Shown: positions 16,544 through 26,236, numbered from the stretch's first letter. The stretch: 64,000 nt of DNA from Pseudomonas viridiflava (GCF_900580865.1 NZ_UTBZ01000134.1:1-64000); one strand, 5' to 3'. Numbers and translations are program-made. Notes: a model not told the origin generated them from the letters alone.

Positions 16544-19500
16544 ATGTACGCCCCCCAACCACGTCCTCTACCCAATGCGGCGGACAAAGCGGCACTGAAG
16601 CGAATCGCCTATACCGTCGTGCAGAACTGCCCCGGTCTGCAGGACGCCGCCCATGAAGCGGCCCGTGATCTGCTGGAAGCCAAAGGCTTGTCGAGCCTTG
16701 ATCCGGATCAGGTTTACTTCCATCGCTTCAAGACCGCCCAAAGCAGCACCCGCTCGTTTAGCGGCTGGGAGCACATTCGCGAAAAGCCTTACGAATCGAC
16801 AACACTGACACAGTTGGTCATTCATCGTTTTCGTGCCACCGACCAGGACAACGCCGATCTTCTCGATCTGTACGGCGGCTTCTACACCGAAGGCCCACTG
16901 GGGGAGAATTTCGACGAAAAAAACCAGGTGCGCCTGCATGGCAATGAAGTCTTGAAGGCGTTCTGGGACCTCGACTTCAGTGGCCACTTCATCGCGACAC
17001 TGACAGACTTCTGGAACAGCCACGCCGACGACTTCCGCACATTGGCCAAATGCAATTTCCTCAGCCGTGCGGTGCAGGCTCTGGACGTTGGGCAACTCAC
17101 CGGCAGTGACTTCCAATGGCTGGTGGACTCGGTGGTGGGGCCTGTCAGCTGGCCGATAACCCTGAGCATGCTGCAAGCGAGTCATACGCCAACGGGGAAT
17201 GTGTGCGCCTTCGACGTTGACGGGCATGTTGCCACCCAACTGCTGTGCATCGTCGACCCCGGCGGCCGGCAGATTATCTATCTGCCCAGTGAAGCCAATG
17301 CGTTCGTGATCAAGGAAACCGCTGCCGACCTGCATTGGTGGCTGCTGGAGCAAATGAATGATGCGAAACGTCGCCAAGCCTTCATGGAACATTTTGCCCT
17401 CGTCGATCGTCAGCACATGACTGAAAACGTCACTGATCTGATGAATCGGCTGGTGGGCACCTGGGGCCGTGCCGACCACCACCTGATCAACCGCACAAAC
17501 CAAGTGCTGACCGACGATCCATTCAGTTGGCTGCGCGACTCGACCCGCCAGGCGATGTTCACAGAAGCTCACCTGTCCCTGACATCGAATGGTGAACTGC
17601 GCAAAAAACTGTGGATCGGTTATCTGAGTGCAGGCCTCAAGGTGTTTGGACCGATGGCCACTGTCGGATGGCCGCTGGCGTTGCCGGTGATTGGCGCCAG
17701 CGTTGCCAGCATGGGTCTGAATATCGATCAGGCACAAAACGGCAAGAGCAACGCCGAACGCAAGGCGGGCGTGCTGGGTGCGGTCTTGAGTGGCATCAAT
17801 CTGTTATTCAACCTTCCATTGCTGATCGGCACCGGGCCGATGCTGGAGATCGGCGCCGAGGTCGAGGCGGCAGAGGCCGCAGAAATGGCCGAGTACAGCG
17901 AAGCCTTGAATCCTGACGCCGAGGCCGACACCCCACTGCAGATCATGGTGCCGGACGATGTCGACGTCCCCGTACCGAATCCTGATGAAACGGTGCTGGT
18001 TCCGGCGCAGAACGCTCCACCGCCTCCAGTGCCCGAACGTTATCAATGCAACGAGTTGCTCGATGGCATGGCACTCGGCGAGGAATCCGGGAAATTCCAT
18101 GGTATCTACCGTCTCGACTCTGATCCGCCCTATGCCATTCTGATGAATGACGCGCCGTACTATGTGCGTTACTTCGCCAACGCTCGCGGCAGTGGCGACT
18201 GGGCCATCGTTGACCCGGAGCGCCCCAACCAGCTCGTCCACGCCCTGCCAATCCGCCTCAACGGCGAAGGTGAATGGGAGCGAATGCCCGCACTGGGCCT
18301 CAAAGGAGGCGGCCAGTGCATGGGCAAGCAATGCGCCCCTGATATTGAGCTCGACACCTTCGAACCTGCATCACCCGAAGTGCCCGCGCAACCAGCGGCA
18401 CAGCCGCAAACGTCGACATCACGCCCCCCGCGTCCAGTGACCAGCGCCTACGACATCGATCCGCTCGTGCGCCGATCGATAAAAGCCTGGGCGTTGAACC
18501 TCAACGAAACCCATGCCCGGTTACAGCCCGACGGTGCCGGCGGTTTTGGCATGGATGACCCGTTCGAGTTGTACGCCGCCGGTAAGCGCCAACTCTTGCA
18601 GAGTTCAGCCCGAGGCTTTTTCAAGAACCTGCCGTGGATTATCCAGCCTGCGCGCCCGGCAATGCCCGAAATCAGCCGCCTGATGGCGCTGGCCGATCTG
18701 GTCGATGGAGTTTTTGAAAGTGCTTCAGGGCTGGTGGTGGGAGAAACCCTTGATCGCATCGCCAGCCTGCGTTTTCTGATTGAAGGCATGCCGGCGCTGG
18801 CCCGCCACGCGAAAACCCTCTACATGCGGGGCCTGCTCAGTGACTTCGCTCAAGTTGAACTGAACCGCTATTTCACCAGCGGCAATATGACCGTGGATTT
18901 ACGCACCTACCTGAGCAGTCTAGGCACCGACCCTGGCGGGCGATTCAACCCTCTGGAACTGGTCCAGGTCGCGCGAGCGAACGGTGTTCGGGTCCAGGCG
19001 ATCGACTGCGCCGCCAGCTACAAAATGAAAACGCCGCTGCCCGCCGTCGACGAGCAAATGATGAGCACCTACCTGACAAACGACATCATGACCGGCGATG
19101 TCTACCTCAACAGTCCGGAGAAATGGATCGTGGTGACGGATGCTCATAACACCAACACCTTCAGAGGACTGTTGGGCATCAGCGAATTGAAGGGAGGAAT
19201 CGGCCTGCGAATCGATGAGGTCGGCGCCGGTGCAGAGCTGGGTGTCGACGTTGACCCGGGCATTGAAGTCCCACGCGGCAGCTCCCCCGGTGGCACTGTC
19301 AGGCAAGGAAATCCCGACCTTCTGCGCGCCGATTTGCGCTTGAAAGCTCAGGCACCCGAGGTGGCCTGGAGCGAGGAGACGCTGGAGAATCTTTTGTACA
19401 GGCGTGGCATGTATCTGTTCGAAAAAGCGGGCGACAGCTACACCCTGATCCACCGCAGCAAACAGGGCATGCTCCAGCGCACTCCGATAACACGATCGAG

Positions 19501-19630
19501 TGACGGCAAGGTCTGTCTCCACCGACCTGCGTGGCAGCGGGTGAATGACATCGCGTTCGCCAACCTGAAGGACATGTCTCAACGTTTGTCCGATACCGGG
19601 CTGATATTGCGTAGCCGGATCCCTGATTGA
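16544..19630 (+). CDS. Dermonecrotic-toxin-like protein 1 (membrane-targeted effector type)
   Basis: A 1,028-residue protein without a signal peptide. Residues about 20-330 resemble the Pseudomonas dermonecrotic-toxin N-terminal region that I know as DUF6543 (VYFHRFKTAQSS, GWEH, TLTQLVIHRFR, KCNFL). About 355-435 is hydrophobic (KKLWIGYLSAGLKVFGPM onward) and may insert in membranes. About 505-600 is a small domain (RYQCNELL ... GLKGGGQ). About 650-930 resembles the C-terminal effector domain of these toxins, related to ChaN/TIKI proteins, with VVGETLDRIAS (731-741), LLSDFAQVELNRYF, QAIDCAASYK and GISELKGGIGLRI. The usual His of GExH is Leu736. The paralogue follows in tandem. Target, secretion route and immunity gene are unknown. 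Confidence 0.65.
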   Translation: MYAPQPRPLPNAADKAALKRIAYTVVQNCPGLQDAAHEAARDLLEAKGLSSLDPDQVYFHRFKTAQSSTRSFSGWEHIREKPYESTTLTQLVIHRFRATDQDNADLLDLYGGFYTEGPLGENFDEKNQVRLHGNEVLKAFWDLDFSGHFIATLTDFWNSHADDFRTLAKCNFLSRAVQALDVGQLTGSDFQWLVDSVVGPVSWPITLSMLQASHTPTGNVCAFDVDGHVATQLLCIVDPGGRQIIYLPSEANAFVIKETAADLHWWLLEQMNDAKRRQAFMEHFALVDRQHMTENVTDLMNRLVGTWGRADHHLINRTNQVLTDDPFSWLRDSTRQAMFTEAHLSLTSNGELRKKLWIGYLSAGLKVFGPMATVGWPLALPVIGASVASMGLNIDQAQNGKSNAERKAGVLGAVLSGINLLFNLPLLIGTGPMLEIGAEVEAAEAAEMAEYSEALNPDAEADTPLQIMVPDDVDVPVPNPDETVLVPAQNAPPPPVPERYQCNELLDGMALGEESGKFHGIYRLDSDPPYAILMNDAPYYVRYFANARGSGDWAIVDPERPNQLVHALPIRLNGEGEWERMPALGLKGGGQCMGKQCAPDIELDTFEPASPEVPAQPAAQPQTSTSRPPRPVTSAYDIDPLVRRSIKAWALNLNETHARLQPDGAGGFGMDDPFELYAAGKRQLLQSSARGFFKNLPWIIQPARPAMPEISRLMALADLVDGVFESASGLVVGETLDRIASLRFLIEGMPALARHAKTLYMRGLLSDFAQVELNRYFTSGNMTVDLRTYLSSLGTDPGGRFNPLELVQVARANGVRVQAIDCAASYKMKTPLPAVDEQMMSTYLTNDIMTGDVYLNSPEKWIVVTDAHNTNTFRGLLGISELKGGIGLRIDEVGAGAELGVDVDPGIEVPRGSSPGGTVRQGNPDLLRADLRLKAQAPEVAWSEETLENLLYRRGMYLFEKAGDSYTLIHRSKQGMLQRTPITRSSDGKVCLHRPAWQRVNDIAFANLKDMSQRLSDTGLILRSRIPD

Positions 19631-19663
19631 GGCTGATCGGTAAGCAAGGAACGCCCGACTACA

Positions 19664-19698
19664 AAAAAATGCCAGTCAGCAAACTGACTGGCATTTTT
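19664..19698 (+). terminator. Rho-independent terminator after toxin-like gene 1
   Basis: Perfect 12-bp stem AATGCCAGTCAG/CTGACTGGCATT with loop CAAA, preceded by A7 and followed by T5. The flanking A run allows function in both directions. Confidence 0.9.
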
Positions 19699-19813
19699 CA
19701 TCAACCTTCCTCTGCGCGTGTGAAGCCAGCAAGCGCCTGAAGAACGCCCTGCAAACAGTCCTCCTCCAGCCCCCCACGCAATTATCAATAGTGGGCACTA
19801 TGCGGTAGCCGGG

Positions 19814-19876
19814 TAGTGCACTCCCCTCGCGTCAATCGGTCATGCTCAGTCTTTGTTTCTCAAGGATGAAGAACCC
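19814..19876 (+). promoter_or_regulatory. Upstream leader of toxin-like gene 2
   Basis: Shares 'tagtgcactcccct', 'catgctc' and 'tttctcaaggatg' with 16481-16543 at identical spacing to the start codon. The duplication that produced the second gene therefore included its control region, and each copy should be transcribed separately, given the terminator between them. Confidence 0.55.
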
Positions 19877-22800
19877 ATGACCTCCCCCGAACGACGTCTC
19901 CTGCCAAACGCAGCGGACAAAACTGCCCTCAAAGCCATTGCCGCGACTATCGTGCAGACCTGCCCGAGTCTGCACGACGCTGCCCGTCAAGTCGCCAACG
20001 AAATCCTGGCGGACAAAGGACTGTCCGGCCTAGATCCCGACCGGGTTTACTTCCACCGTTTCAAAGCGGCTCAGAGCAGTGCGCTGACCTTCACGGGTTG
20101 GGAACATTTGCTGGAAAAGCCTTACGAAACGCTCACCCTCACGCAGTTGGTGATCCATCGCTTTCGCGCGACCGATCAAGACAACGCAGATCTGCTTGGC
20201 CTCTACTGCGGCTTCTATTCGGATGGCCCGGAGGCGGAGAACTTCAATCAGCGCAATGAAGTGCGGTTGCTCGGCAGCGATGTGCTGAAGGCGTTCTGGG
20301 CTGTCGACTTCAGCGCGCGCTACACAGGTCAGCTGACGACATTCTGGCAAACCTCGTCGGATGACTTTCGCGCCCTGGCAAAGTGCAACTTTCTCAGTCT
20401 GGCGGTGCAGGCGCTGCAACAAGGTGACCTTGATGGAGCTGATTTTCAGCGCATCGTCGGCTCGGTCATTGGGCCCGTCACCTGGCCCGTGACCTTGCAC
20501 ATGCTGCAAGCGTTACACCCGGTCGGTGCTGAGGTGCGGACGCTGGACCTCGATGGCCACGTAGCCTCCAATGCGCTGCGTCTGGTGGAAGACAGTGGCC
20601 GCCAGACCCTTTACTTGCCAGGCGAAGCCCGCGCATTCCTCTTGATGGACAATCAAGCGGATCTGCATTGGTGGATGCTTGAGCAGATGAATTCAGAGGA
20701 CAAGCGCACGGCGTTTCTCAAACATTTCACGCTGGCTGACCGTAATCACCTGAGCGAAAACCTCACCGATCTGATGAACCGCCTGGTGAGCACCTGGGGT
20801 CACAGCGATCACCGAATGATCAATCGCAGCAACGTCGCGATCAGCGGTGACGCATTCACTTGGTTGAGCGAGTCGACACGCACGGGCATGGTTGCCGAGG
20901 CACACCTGGTGCTCACGTCCAACAGTGACCTGCGCAAAAAGCTCTGGATCGGTTATTTGAGTGCCGGGCTGAAAGTATTCGGCCCGATGGCAGCGGTGGG
21001 CTGGCCTGTGGCGTTGCCTTTGATTGGCGCCAGCATCGCGAACATGGGATTGAACATCGATCAGGCCATCAACGGCACCACGCCAACCGAACGCAAGGCC
21101 GGTGTTACCGGCGCAGTGCTCAATGCCATCGACATTGTGTTCAACATTCCTTTTCTGATCGGCACTGGCGCGCAACTTGAAGTGGGCCCGCAGGTGGAGT
21201 TTGCCGAAGCTGAAGAAATGCGCGGGTTGATCGAGTTCACATCGCCTGAGGCACCGTTCTTGCCGCCTGTGGATCAAACGCCAGTCACGGTGGTTGATCC
21301 ACAGGCGACCGTTGAACTGACAAACGAAATCCCCACTGAGACTACCCTCGCATCGACCCGGCAGTTGGCCACGGCTACTGCGCGCCAAGGTGGATCTTTT
21401 CCAAAAATTCCTGACAAATATCGATGCAACGAGTTACTGGCCCACCGTTCTGTAGAGGCCGCGCCAGGCAAATATGAGGGCATTTATCGCCTGGACAAGG
21501 AGCCGGGCCATGCCATCGAAATGGATGGCGCCGCGTACTACGTGCGCTACTTTGCCGACTCCGAAGACGCTGGCAACTGGGCCATCGTCAATCCCGAGCG
21601 CCCCAATCAGTTCGCTTACACGTTGCCAGTACGCTTCGGTAGTAGCGGCAAGTGGGAACGCATGCCCGCGTTGCGTCTCAGGGGAGGCGGCCAATGCGTG
21701 GGCAAGGCCTGTTTCCTGGACAGCGACCTGTCCTCGTCCTCGGCCCCGGCTTCAGCAACGCCGTCAGCGGAGCTCCCCCTCGTCGAAGCGGTTTCACCGG
21801 TCGCGCGACCACTGCGCCTGGTGAATCCGGTCAACGACATCGCAGGAATGGACATGGCGAAAATGAAAAGATGGGCAATGAACTTGCCCGAGACCTTCGC
21901 CGAGCTCGCCAGTGCAAACCGCGGTAAACCATCGACTGCCGATACGTACGCGGCCTATTTTCGCGACAGGCGCTCGTCCCTGCTGAACGAGGCCAAAGAG
22001 TATTACTCAGAGCTGAACTGGACCAACCTGCCCGCACGGCCAGTCATCCCGCAAATCGATGCCGAGATGCAGACGGCTGAGTTGATTGATCGCATCTTTG
22101 CCAATACCGATGGACTGGTCGTCGGCGAAACCCTTGATCGCATCGCCAGCATGCGTTTCATGATCGAAAACATGCCGGCGTTCGCACGGCATATCGACAC
22201 ACTGTACGTACGTGGTTTGCTGAGCGATTTTGCCCAGGCAGATCTCAACGACTTTTACCTGTCGGGAGAGATGTCAGAGGGTCTTCGAGCCTACCTGTCC
22301 AGCCTGGGTACCGACCCTGATGGCCGGTTCAATATGCTTGAACTGATCAAGGCTGCCCAGGCCAATGGCATCCGGCCCCACGGTCTTGACGGCGCGCACA
22401 GTTACAAGCTGAAGATACCGCTGACTTCGATCGAAGAGCAGATGATCCATGCCCGGCTCGCCTCGCAAATCATGTGGGGTGACGAGTTCCTCAACAGACC
22501 AGGCAAATGGGTTGCCCTGGTCGAGGCAACGAACACCAATACTTTTAGAAATCTGCCAGGCATCAGCGAAATCAGGGGCGGCATCGGTTTACGCATTGAA
22601 GAAGCGACATCCACCGAAGTGCCCGGCATCCGAATCGACCCGGGACTGGAAGTCGCTCGGGGGCCGTTTGATAACGGTGCATCGACGCGCAACTCATCCG
22701 ACTTTCTATTCGCTGATTTGCGCTTGCAGATCGAAACACCTGTGCCGCAGTGGACTGAGGCGACGGTGAATTCACTGCTGAATCGCAACGGCATGTTCAT

Positions 22801-23014
22801 GCTCGAAAAAACACAGAATGCATACACGCTTGTACGTCGCAACAGCGACGGCAATATTGTTCGAACAATGGTGAATCGCAGAGGGGATGGTCAGGTTTAC
22901 ATCTGGGCACAGTCGATGCCGCGCATCAGCGGCATCATGTTCCGTGACATCGGCGCGTTATCCCAGCGTTTGATAGAGATCGGCTTGACCCTGCAAAGTC
23001 GCCTGCCAAGCTAA
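19877..23014 (+). CDS. Dermonecrotic-toxin-like protein 2, tandem paralogue
   Basis: A 1,045-residue protein collinear with toxin-like protein 1 over its whole length and clearly homologous (identical runs such as VYFHRFK, LTQLVIHRFRATDQDNADLL, KKLWIGYLSAGLKVFGPMA, VVGETLDRIAS). Domain order is the same: DUF6543-like N-terminus, hydrophobic segment, small RYRCNELL domain, ChaN/TIKI-like effector region with GETL at 750-753 and TNTNTF where the family has a second His. The two differ most in the Pro/Ala/Thr-rich linkers and the last 100 residues. The start is the ATG at 19877 after AAGGATGAAG. The terminator at 23032-23071 ends this unit. Confidence 0.65.
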   Translation: MTSPERRLLPNAADKTALKAIAATIVQTCPSLHDAARQVANEILADKGLSGLDPDRVYFHRFKAAQSSALTFTGWEHLLEKPYETLTLTQLVIHRFRATDQDNADLLGLYCGFYSDGPEAENFNQRNEVRLLGSDVLKAFWAVDFSARYTGQLTTFWQTSSDDFRALAKCNFLSLAVQALQQGDLDGADFQRIVGSVIGPVTWPVTLHMLQALHPVGAEVRTLDLDGHVASNALRLVEDSGRQTLYLPGEARAFLLMDNQADLHWWMLEQMNSEDKRTAFLKHFTLADRNHLSENLTDLMNRLVSTWGHSDHRMINRSNVAISGDAFTWLSESTRTGMVAEAHLVLTSNSDLRKKLWIGYLSAGLKVFGPMAAVGWPVALPLIGASIANMGLNIDQAINGTTPTERKAGVTGAVLNAIDIVFNIPFLIGTGAQLEVGPQVEFAEAEEMRGLIEFTSPEAPFLPPVDQTPVTVVDPQATVELTNEIPTETTLASTRQLATATARQGGSFPKIPDKYRCNELLAHRSVEAAPGKYEGIYRLDKEPGHAIEMDGAAYYVRYFADSEDAGNWAIVNPERPNQFAYTLPVRFGSSGKWERMPALRLRGGGQCVGKACFLDSDLSSSSAPASATPSAELPLVEAVSPVARPLRLVNPVNDIAGMDMAKMKRWAMNLPETFAELASANRGKPSTADTYAAYFRDRRSSLLNEAKEYYSELNWTNLPARPVIPQIDAEMQTAELIDRIFANTDGLVVGETLDRIASMRFMIENMPAFARHIDTLYVRGLLSDFAQADLNDFYLSGEMSEGLRAYLSSLGTDPDGRFNMLELIKAAQANGIRPHGLDGAHSYKLKIPLTSIEEQMIHARLASQIMWGDEFLNRPGKWVALVEATNTNTFRNLPGISEIRGGIGLRIEEATSTEVPGIRIDPGLEVARGPFDNGASTRNSSDFLFADLRLQIETPVPQWTEATVNSLLNRNGMFMLEKTQNAYTLVRRNSDGNIVRTMVNRRGDGQVYIWAQSMPRISGIMFRDIGALSQRLIEIGLTLQSRLPS

Positions 23015-23031
23015 CTGTTTTCAAGGTATGA

Positions 23032-23071
23032 AACGAAAAAACCCTTGGCTTCAGGCCAAGGGTTTTTCGTT
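23032..23071. terminator. Bidirectional terminator between toxin-like gene 2 and guaA
   Basis: The long symmetrical stem AACGAAAAACCCTTGG / CCAAGGGTTTTTCGTT is flanked by A and T runs. It serves the toxin gene on the plus strand and guaBA on the minus strand. Confidence 0.9.
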
Positions 23072-23089
23072 AAACAACCTGCAGCGGGA

Positions 23090-24667
23090 TTACTCCCACT
23101 CAATGGTCGCCGGCGGCTTGCTCGACACGTCGTAAGTGACGCGAGAGATGCCTTCGATTTCATTGATGATGCGGCCGGAAACGGTTTCCAGCAGCTCGTA
23201 AGGCAGGTGAGCCCAACGCGCGGTCATGAAGTCGATGGTTTCCACGGCACGCAGGGCAACCACCCAAGCGTAACGACGGCCGTCGCCAACCACGCCAACC
23301 GATTTCACTGGCTGGAACACGACGAAGGCCTGGCTGACCTTGTGGTACCAGTCGGCTTTGCGCAGTTCTTCGATGAAGATGTGGTCAGCGCGACGCAGCA
23401 GGTCGGCGTATTCCTTCTTCACTTCACCGAGGATGCGAACGCCCAGGCCTGGGCCCGGGAACGGGTGACGGTAGACCATGTCGTACGGCAGGCCGAGTTC
23501 CAGGCCCAGACGACGGACTTCGTCCTTGAACAGTTCGCGCAGTGGCTCGACCAGTTTCAGGTTCATCTCTTCCGGCAGGCCGCCCACGTTGTGGTGCGAC
23601 TTGATCACGTGGGCCTTGCCGCTTTTCGCGCCAGCCGACTCGATCACGTCCGGGTAGATGGTGCCCTGCGCGAGGTACTTGATGTTTTCCAGTTTGTTCG
23701 ACTGGGCATCGAATACGTCGATGAAGGTACGACCGATGATCTTGCGCTTCTTCTCCGGGTCGGCTTCGCCGGCCAGGTTGTTGAGGAACTGCTCTTCAGC
23801 GTTGGCGCGGATCACTTTGACGCCCATGTTCTCGGCGAACATGGCCATCACTTGCTCGCCTTCGTGCAGACGCAGCAGACCGTTGTCGACGAAGACGCAG
23901 GTCAGTTGATCGCCAATGGCTTTGTGCAGCAGCGCGGCAACCACCGAGGAGTCAACACCACCGGACAGACCCAGCAGCACGTTGTCGGTGCCGACTTGTG
24001 CGCGGATGTTGGCAATGGCGTCTTCAGCGATCTTCGACGGGGTCCACAGGGCTTCACAGCCGCAGATGTCGAGGACAAAACGCGACAGGATGCGACCGCC
24101 CTGCTTGGTGTGGGTCACTTCCGGGTGGAACTGCACGCCGTAGTAGCCACGGTCGTCGTTGAACATACCGGCGATCGGGCAGCTCGGGGTGCTGGCGAGG
24201 ATGTGGAAGTCTTCCGGCATCCGGGTGACCTTGTCACCGTGGCTCATCCATACGTCGAGGCCGAACAGGCCATCGGCGTCGATGTGGTCTTCGATGCCGT
24301 CGAGCAGGCGGCTCTTGCCGACCACGTCAACGCGGGCGTAACCGAACTCACGCAGTTCGGAACCTTCAACCTTGCCGCCCAGTTGCTCGGCCATGGTCTG
24401 CATGCCGTAGCAGATACCGAAAACCGGTACGCCCAGATCGAACACTGCCTGTGGGCAGCGCGGGCTGTCGGCGACGTGCACGGACTCGGGGCCGCCGGCG
24501 AGGATGACGCCTTTAGGAGCGAATTCGCGGATCGCATCTTCGTCCATGTCGAACGGGTGCAGTTCGCAGTACACACCGATTTCGCGCACGCGGCGGGCAA
24601 TCAGTTGGGTGTATTGCGAGCCGAAGTCGAGGATCAGGATGCGGTGAGCGTGAATATCGAGGGCCAT
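23090..24667 (-). CDS. guaA: GMP synthase (glutamine-hydrolysing)
   Basis: A 525-residue enzyme that aminates XMP to GMP with glutamine and ATP. The N-terminal class I amidotransferase has Cys86 (GICYGMQ), His181 and Glu183 (HPEVTH). The ATP pyrophosphatase domain has the P-loop SGGVDSS at 235-241. The C-terminal dimerisation domain ends in the conserved KPPATIEWE. Length matches E. coli GuaA (525). It lies about 100 bases downstream of guaB in the classic guaBA operon. Confidence 0.97.
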   Translation of the reverse strand: MALDIHAHRILILDFGSQYTQLIARRVREIGVYCELHPFDMDEDAIREFAPKGVILAGGPESVHVADSPRCPQAVFDLGVPVFGICYGMQTMAEQLGGKVEGSELREFGYARVDVVGKSRLLDGIEDHIDADGLFGLDVWMSHGDKVTRMPEDFHILASTPSCPIAGMFNDDRGYYGVQFHPEVTHTKQGGRILSRFVLDICGCEALWTPSKIAEDAIANIRAQVGTDNVLLGLSGGVDSSVVAALLHKAIGDQLTCVFVDNGLLRLHEGEQVMAMFAENMGVKVIRANAEEQFLNNLAGEADPEKKRKIIGRTFIDVFDAQSNKLENIKYLAQGTIYPDVIESAGAKSGKAHVIKSHHNVGGLPEEMNLKLVEPLRELFKDEVRRLGLELGLPYDMVYRHPFPGPGLGVRILGEVKKEYADLLRRADHIFIEELRKADWYHKVSQAFVVFQPVKSVGVVGDGRRYAWVVALRAVETIDFMTARWAHLPYELLETVSGRIINEIEGISRVTYDVSSKPPATIEWE

Positions 24668-24766
24668 GATTCAGTCTCGTCTAAGTCGTTCAGAAACAGT
24701 CGTGATTCAGAAACAACTCGGGGCTGAATCAAACAGCCCCGGTTGCTTACTTTATTGCTTGAAGGC

Positions 24767-26236
24767 TCAACCTACGCGGTAGTTTGGCGCTTCTTTGGTG
24801 ATCTGCACGTCGTGCACGTGGGATTCGGCCATGCCAGCGCCGGTGATCCGCACGAACTCAGGCTTGGTGCGCATTTCTTCGATGTTGGCGCTACCGGTGT
24901 AGCCCATCGAGGAACGCAGACCGCCCATCAACTGGTGAATGATCGCGCTCAGGGTGCCTTTGTAAGGCACACGGCCTTCGATGCCTTCCGGAACGAGTTT
25001 CTCGGCGCCTGCCGAGGAGTCCTGGAAGTAACGGTCGGAGGAACCTTGAGCCTGGGACATGGCGCCCAGCGAACCCATGCCGCGATACGCCTTGTACGAA
25101 CGGCCCTGGAACAGTTCGATTTCGCCCGGCGCTTCTTCAGTACCGGCGAACATCGAGCCCATCATCACGCAGGAAGCACCGGCTACGATGGCCTTGGACA
25201 GGTCACCGGAGAAACGTATGCCGCCGTCGGCGATCAACGGAACGCCAGTGCCTTCAAGGGCAGCGGCAACGTTGGCGATGGCACTGATTTGCGGGACGCC
25301 GACACCGGCGACGATACGGGTGGTGCAGATCGAGCCAGGGCCGATACCGACCTTGACTGCGTCAGCGCCTGCTTCGGCCAGAGCCTTGGCAGCGGCGCCG
25401 GTGGCGATGTTGCCGCCGATCACCTGCACTTCAGGGAAATTCTCTTTGACCCAGCGAACGCGGTCGATCACGCCTTTGGAGTGACCGTGCGCGGTATCGA
25501 CTACCACGACGTCCACACCAGCGTTGACCAGAGCGGCTACGCGGTCACCGGTGTCTTTACCGGTACCGACAGCGGCGCCCACGCGCAGACGACCTTGATC
25601 GTCCTTGCTGGCCAGAGGGTAAGCTTTGGCTTTTTCGATGTCTTTGACGGTCATCATGCCTTTGAGGGCAAACTTGTCATCGACGATCAGAACTTTTTCC
25701 AGACGGTGCTTGTGCAGCAGCTCGCGGACTTCGTTCTTGTCGGCGCCTTCACGCACGGTGACCAGACGCTCTTTAGGCGTCATCACTTCACGTACGGTGG
25801 CTTCCAGACGGGTTTCGAAACGCACGTCACGGGAAGTGACGATGCCGACCAGGTCGCCATCGTGCAGAACCGGAACGCCGGAAATGTTGTGCATGCGGGT
25901 CAATTCGAACAGGTCACGTACCGTGGCATCAGCCTCGATGGTGATCGGATCCTTGACGACGCCGGCTTCGAACTTCTTGACCTTACGCACTTCGGCAGCT
26001 TGCTGCTCGATGGTCATGTTCTTGTGGATAATGCCGATGCCACCTTCCTGAGCCATGGCGATTGCCAGACGGGCTTCAGTGACGGTGTCCATGGCGGCAG
26101 AAACCAGAGGAATGTTCAGCTCGATGCCACGGGTAAGGCGGGTCTTGAGACTGACTTCGTTAGGAAGTACCTCGGAATAACCAGGCACTAAGAGAATGTC
26201 GTCGAATGTCAGAGCTTCTTGGCTGATACGCAGCAT
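24767..26236 (-). CDS. guaB: IMP dehydrogenase
   Basis: A 489-residue enzyme oxidising IMP to XMP with NAD+, the committed step to GMP. It is a TIM barrel with two inserted CBS domains (about 93-205), which bind purine nucleotides and regulate oligomerisation. Catalytic Cys304 sits in GSICTTR. The start is the ATG at 26236 (MLRISQEALTFDD), matching the family; the open frame upstream contains the promoter. First gene of guaBA. Confidence 0.97.
   Translation of the reverse strand: MLRISQEALTFDDILLVPGYSEVLPNEVSLKTRLTRGIELNIPLVSAAMDTVTEARLAIAMAQEGGIGIIHKNMTIEQQAAEVRKVKKFEAGVVKDPITIEADATVRDLFELTRMHNISGVPVLHDGDLVGIVTSRDVRFETRLEATVREVMTPKERLVTVREGADKNEVRELLHKHRLEKVLIVDDKFALKGMMTVKDIEKAKAYPLASKDDQGRLRVGAAVGTGKDTGDRVAALVNAGVDVVVVDTAHGHSKGVIDRVRWVKENFPEVQVIGGNIATGAAAKALAEAGADAVKVGIGPGSICTTRIVAGVGVPQISAIANVAAALEGTGVPLIADGGIRFSGDLSKAIVAGASCVMMGSMFAGTEEAPGEIELFQGRSYKAYRGMGSLGAMSQAQGSSDRYFQDSSAGAEKLVPEGIEGRVPYKGTLSAIIHQLMGGLRSSMGYTGSANIEEMRTKPEFVRITGAGMAESHVHDVQITKEAPNYRVG

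Noticed and set aside
16443..23014. An immunity gene or chaperone between or after the toxin-like genes
   Set aside because: The intergenic gaps hold only the leader blocks and terminators; no frame of suitable size or with an SD was found.
23045..26191. Long plus-strand frames opposite guaA and guaB
   Set aside because: Both are antisense to clearly functional enzymes with complete catalytic motifs; the predicted peptides are His/Val/Asp-rich in the way typical of reversed codons.
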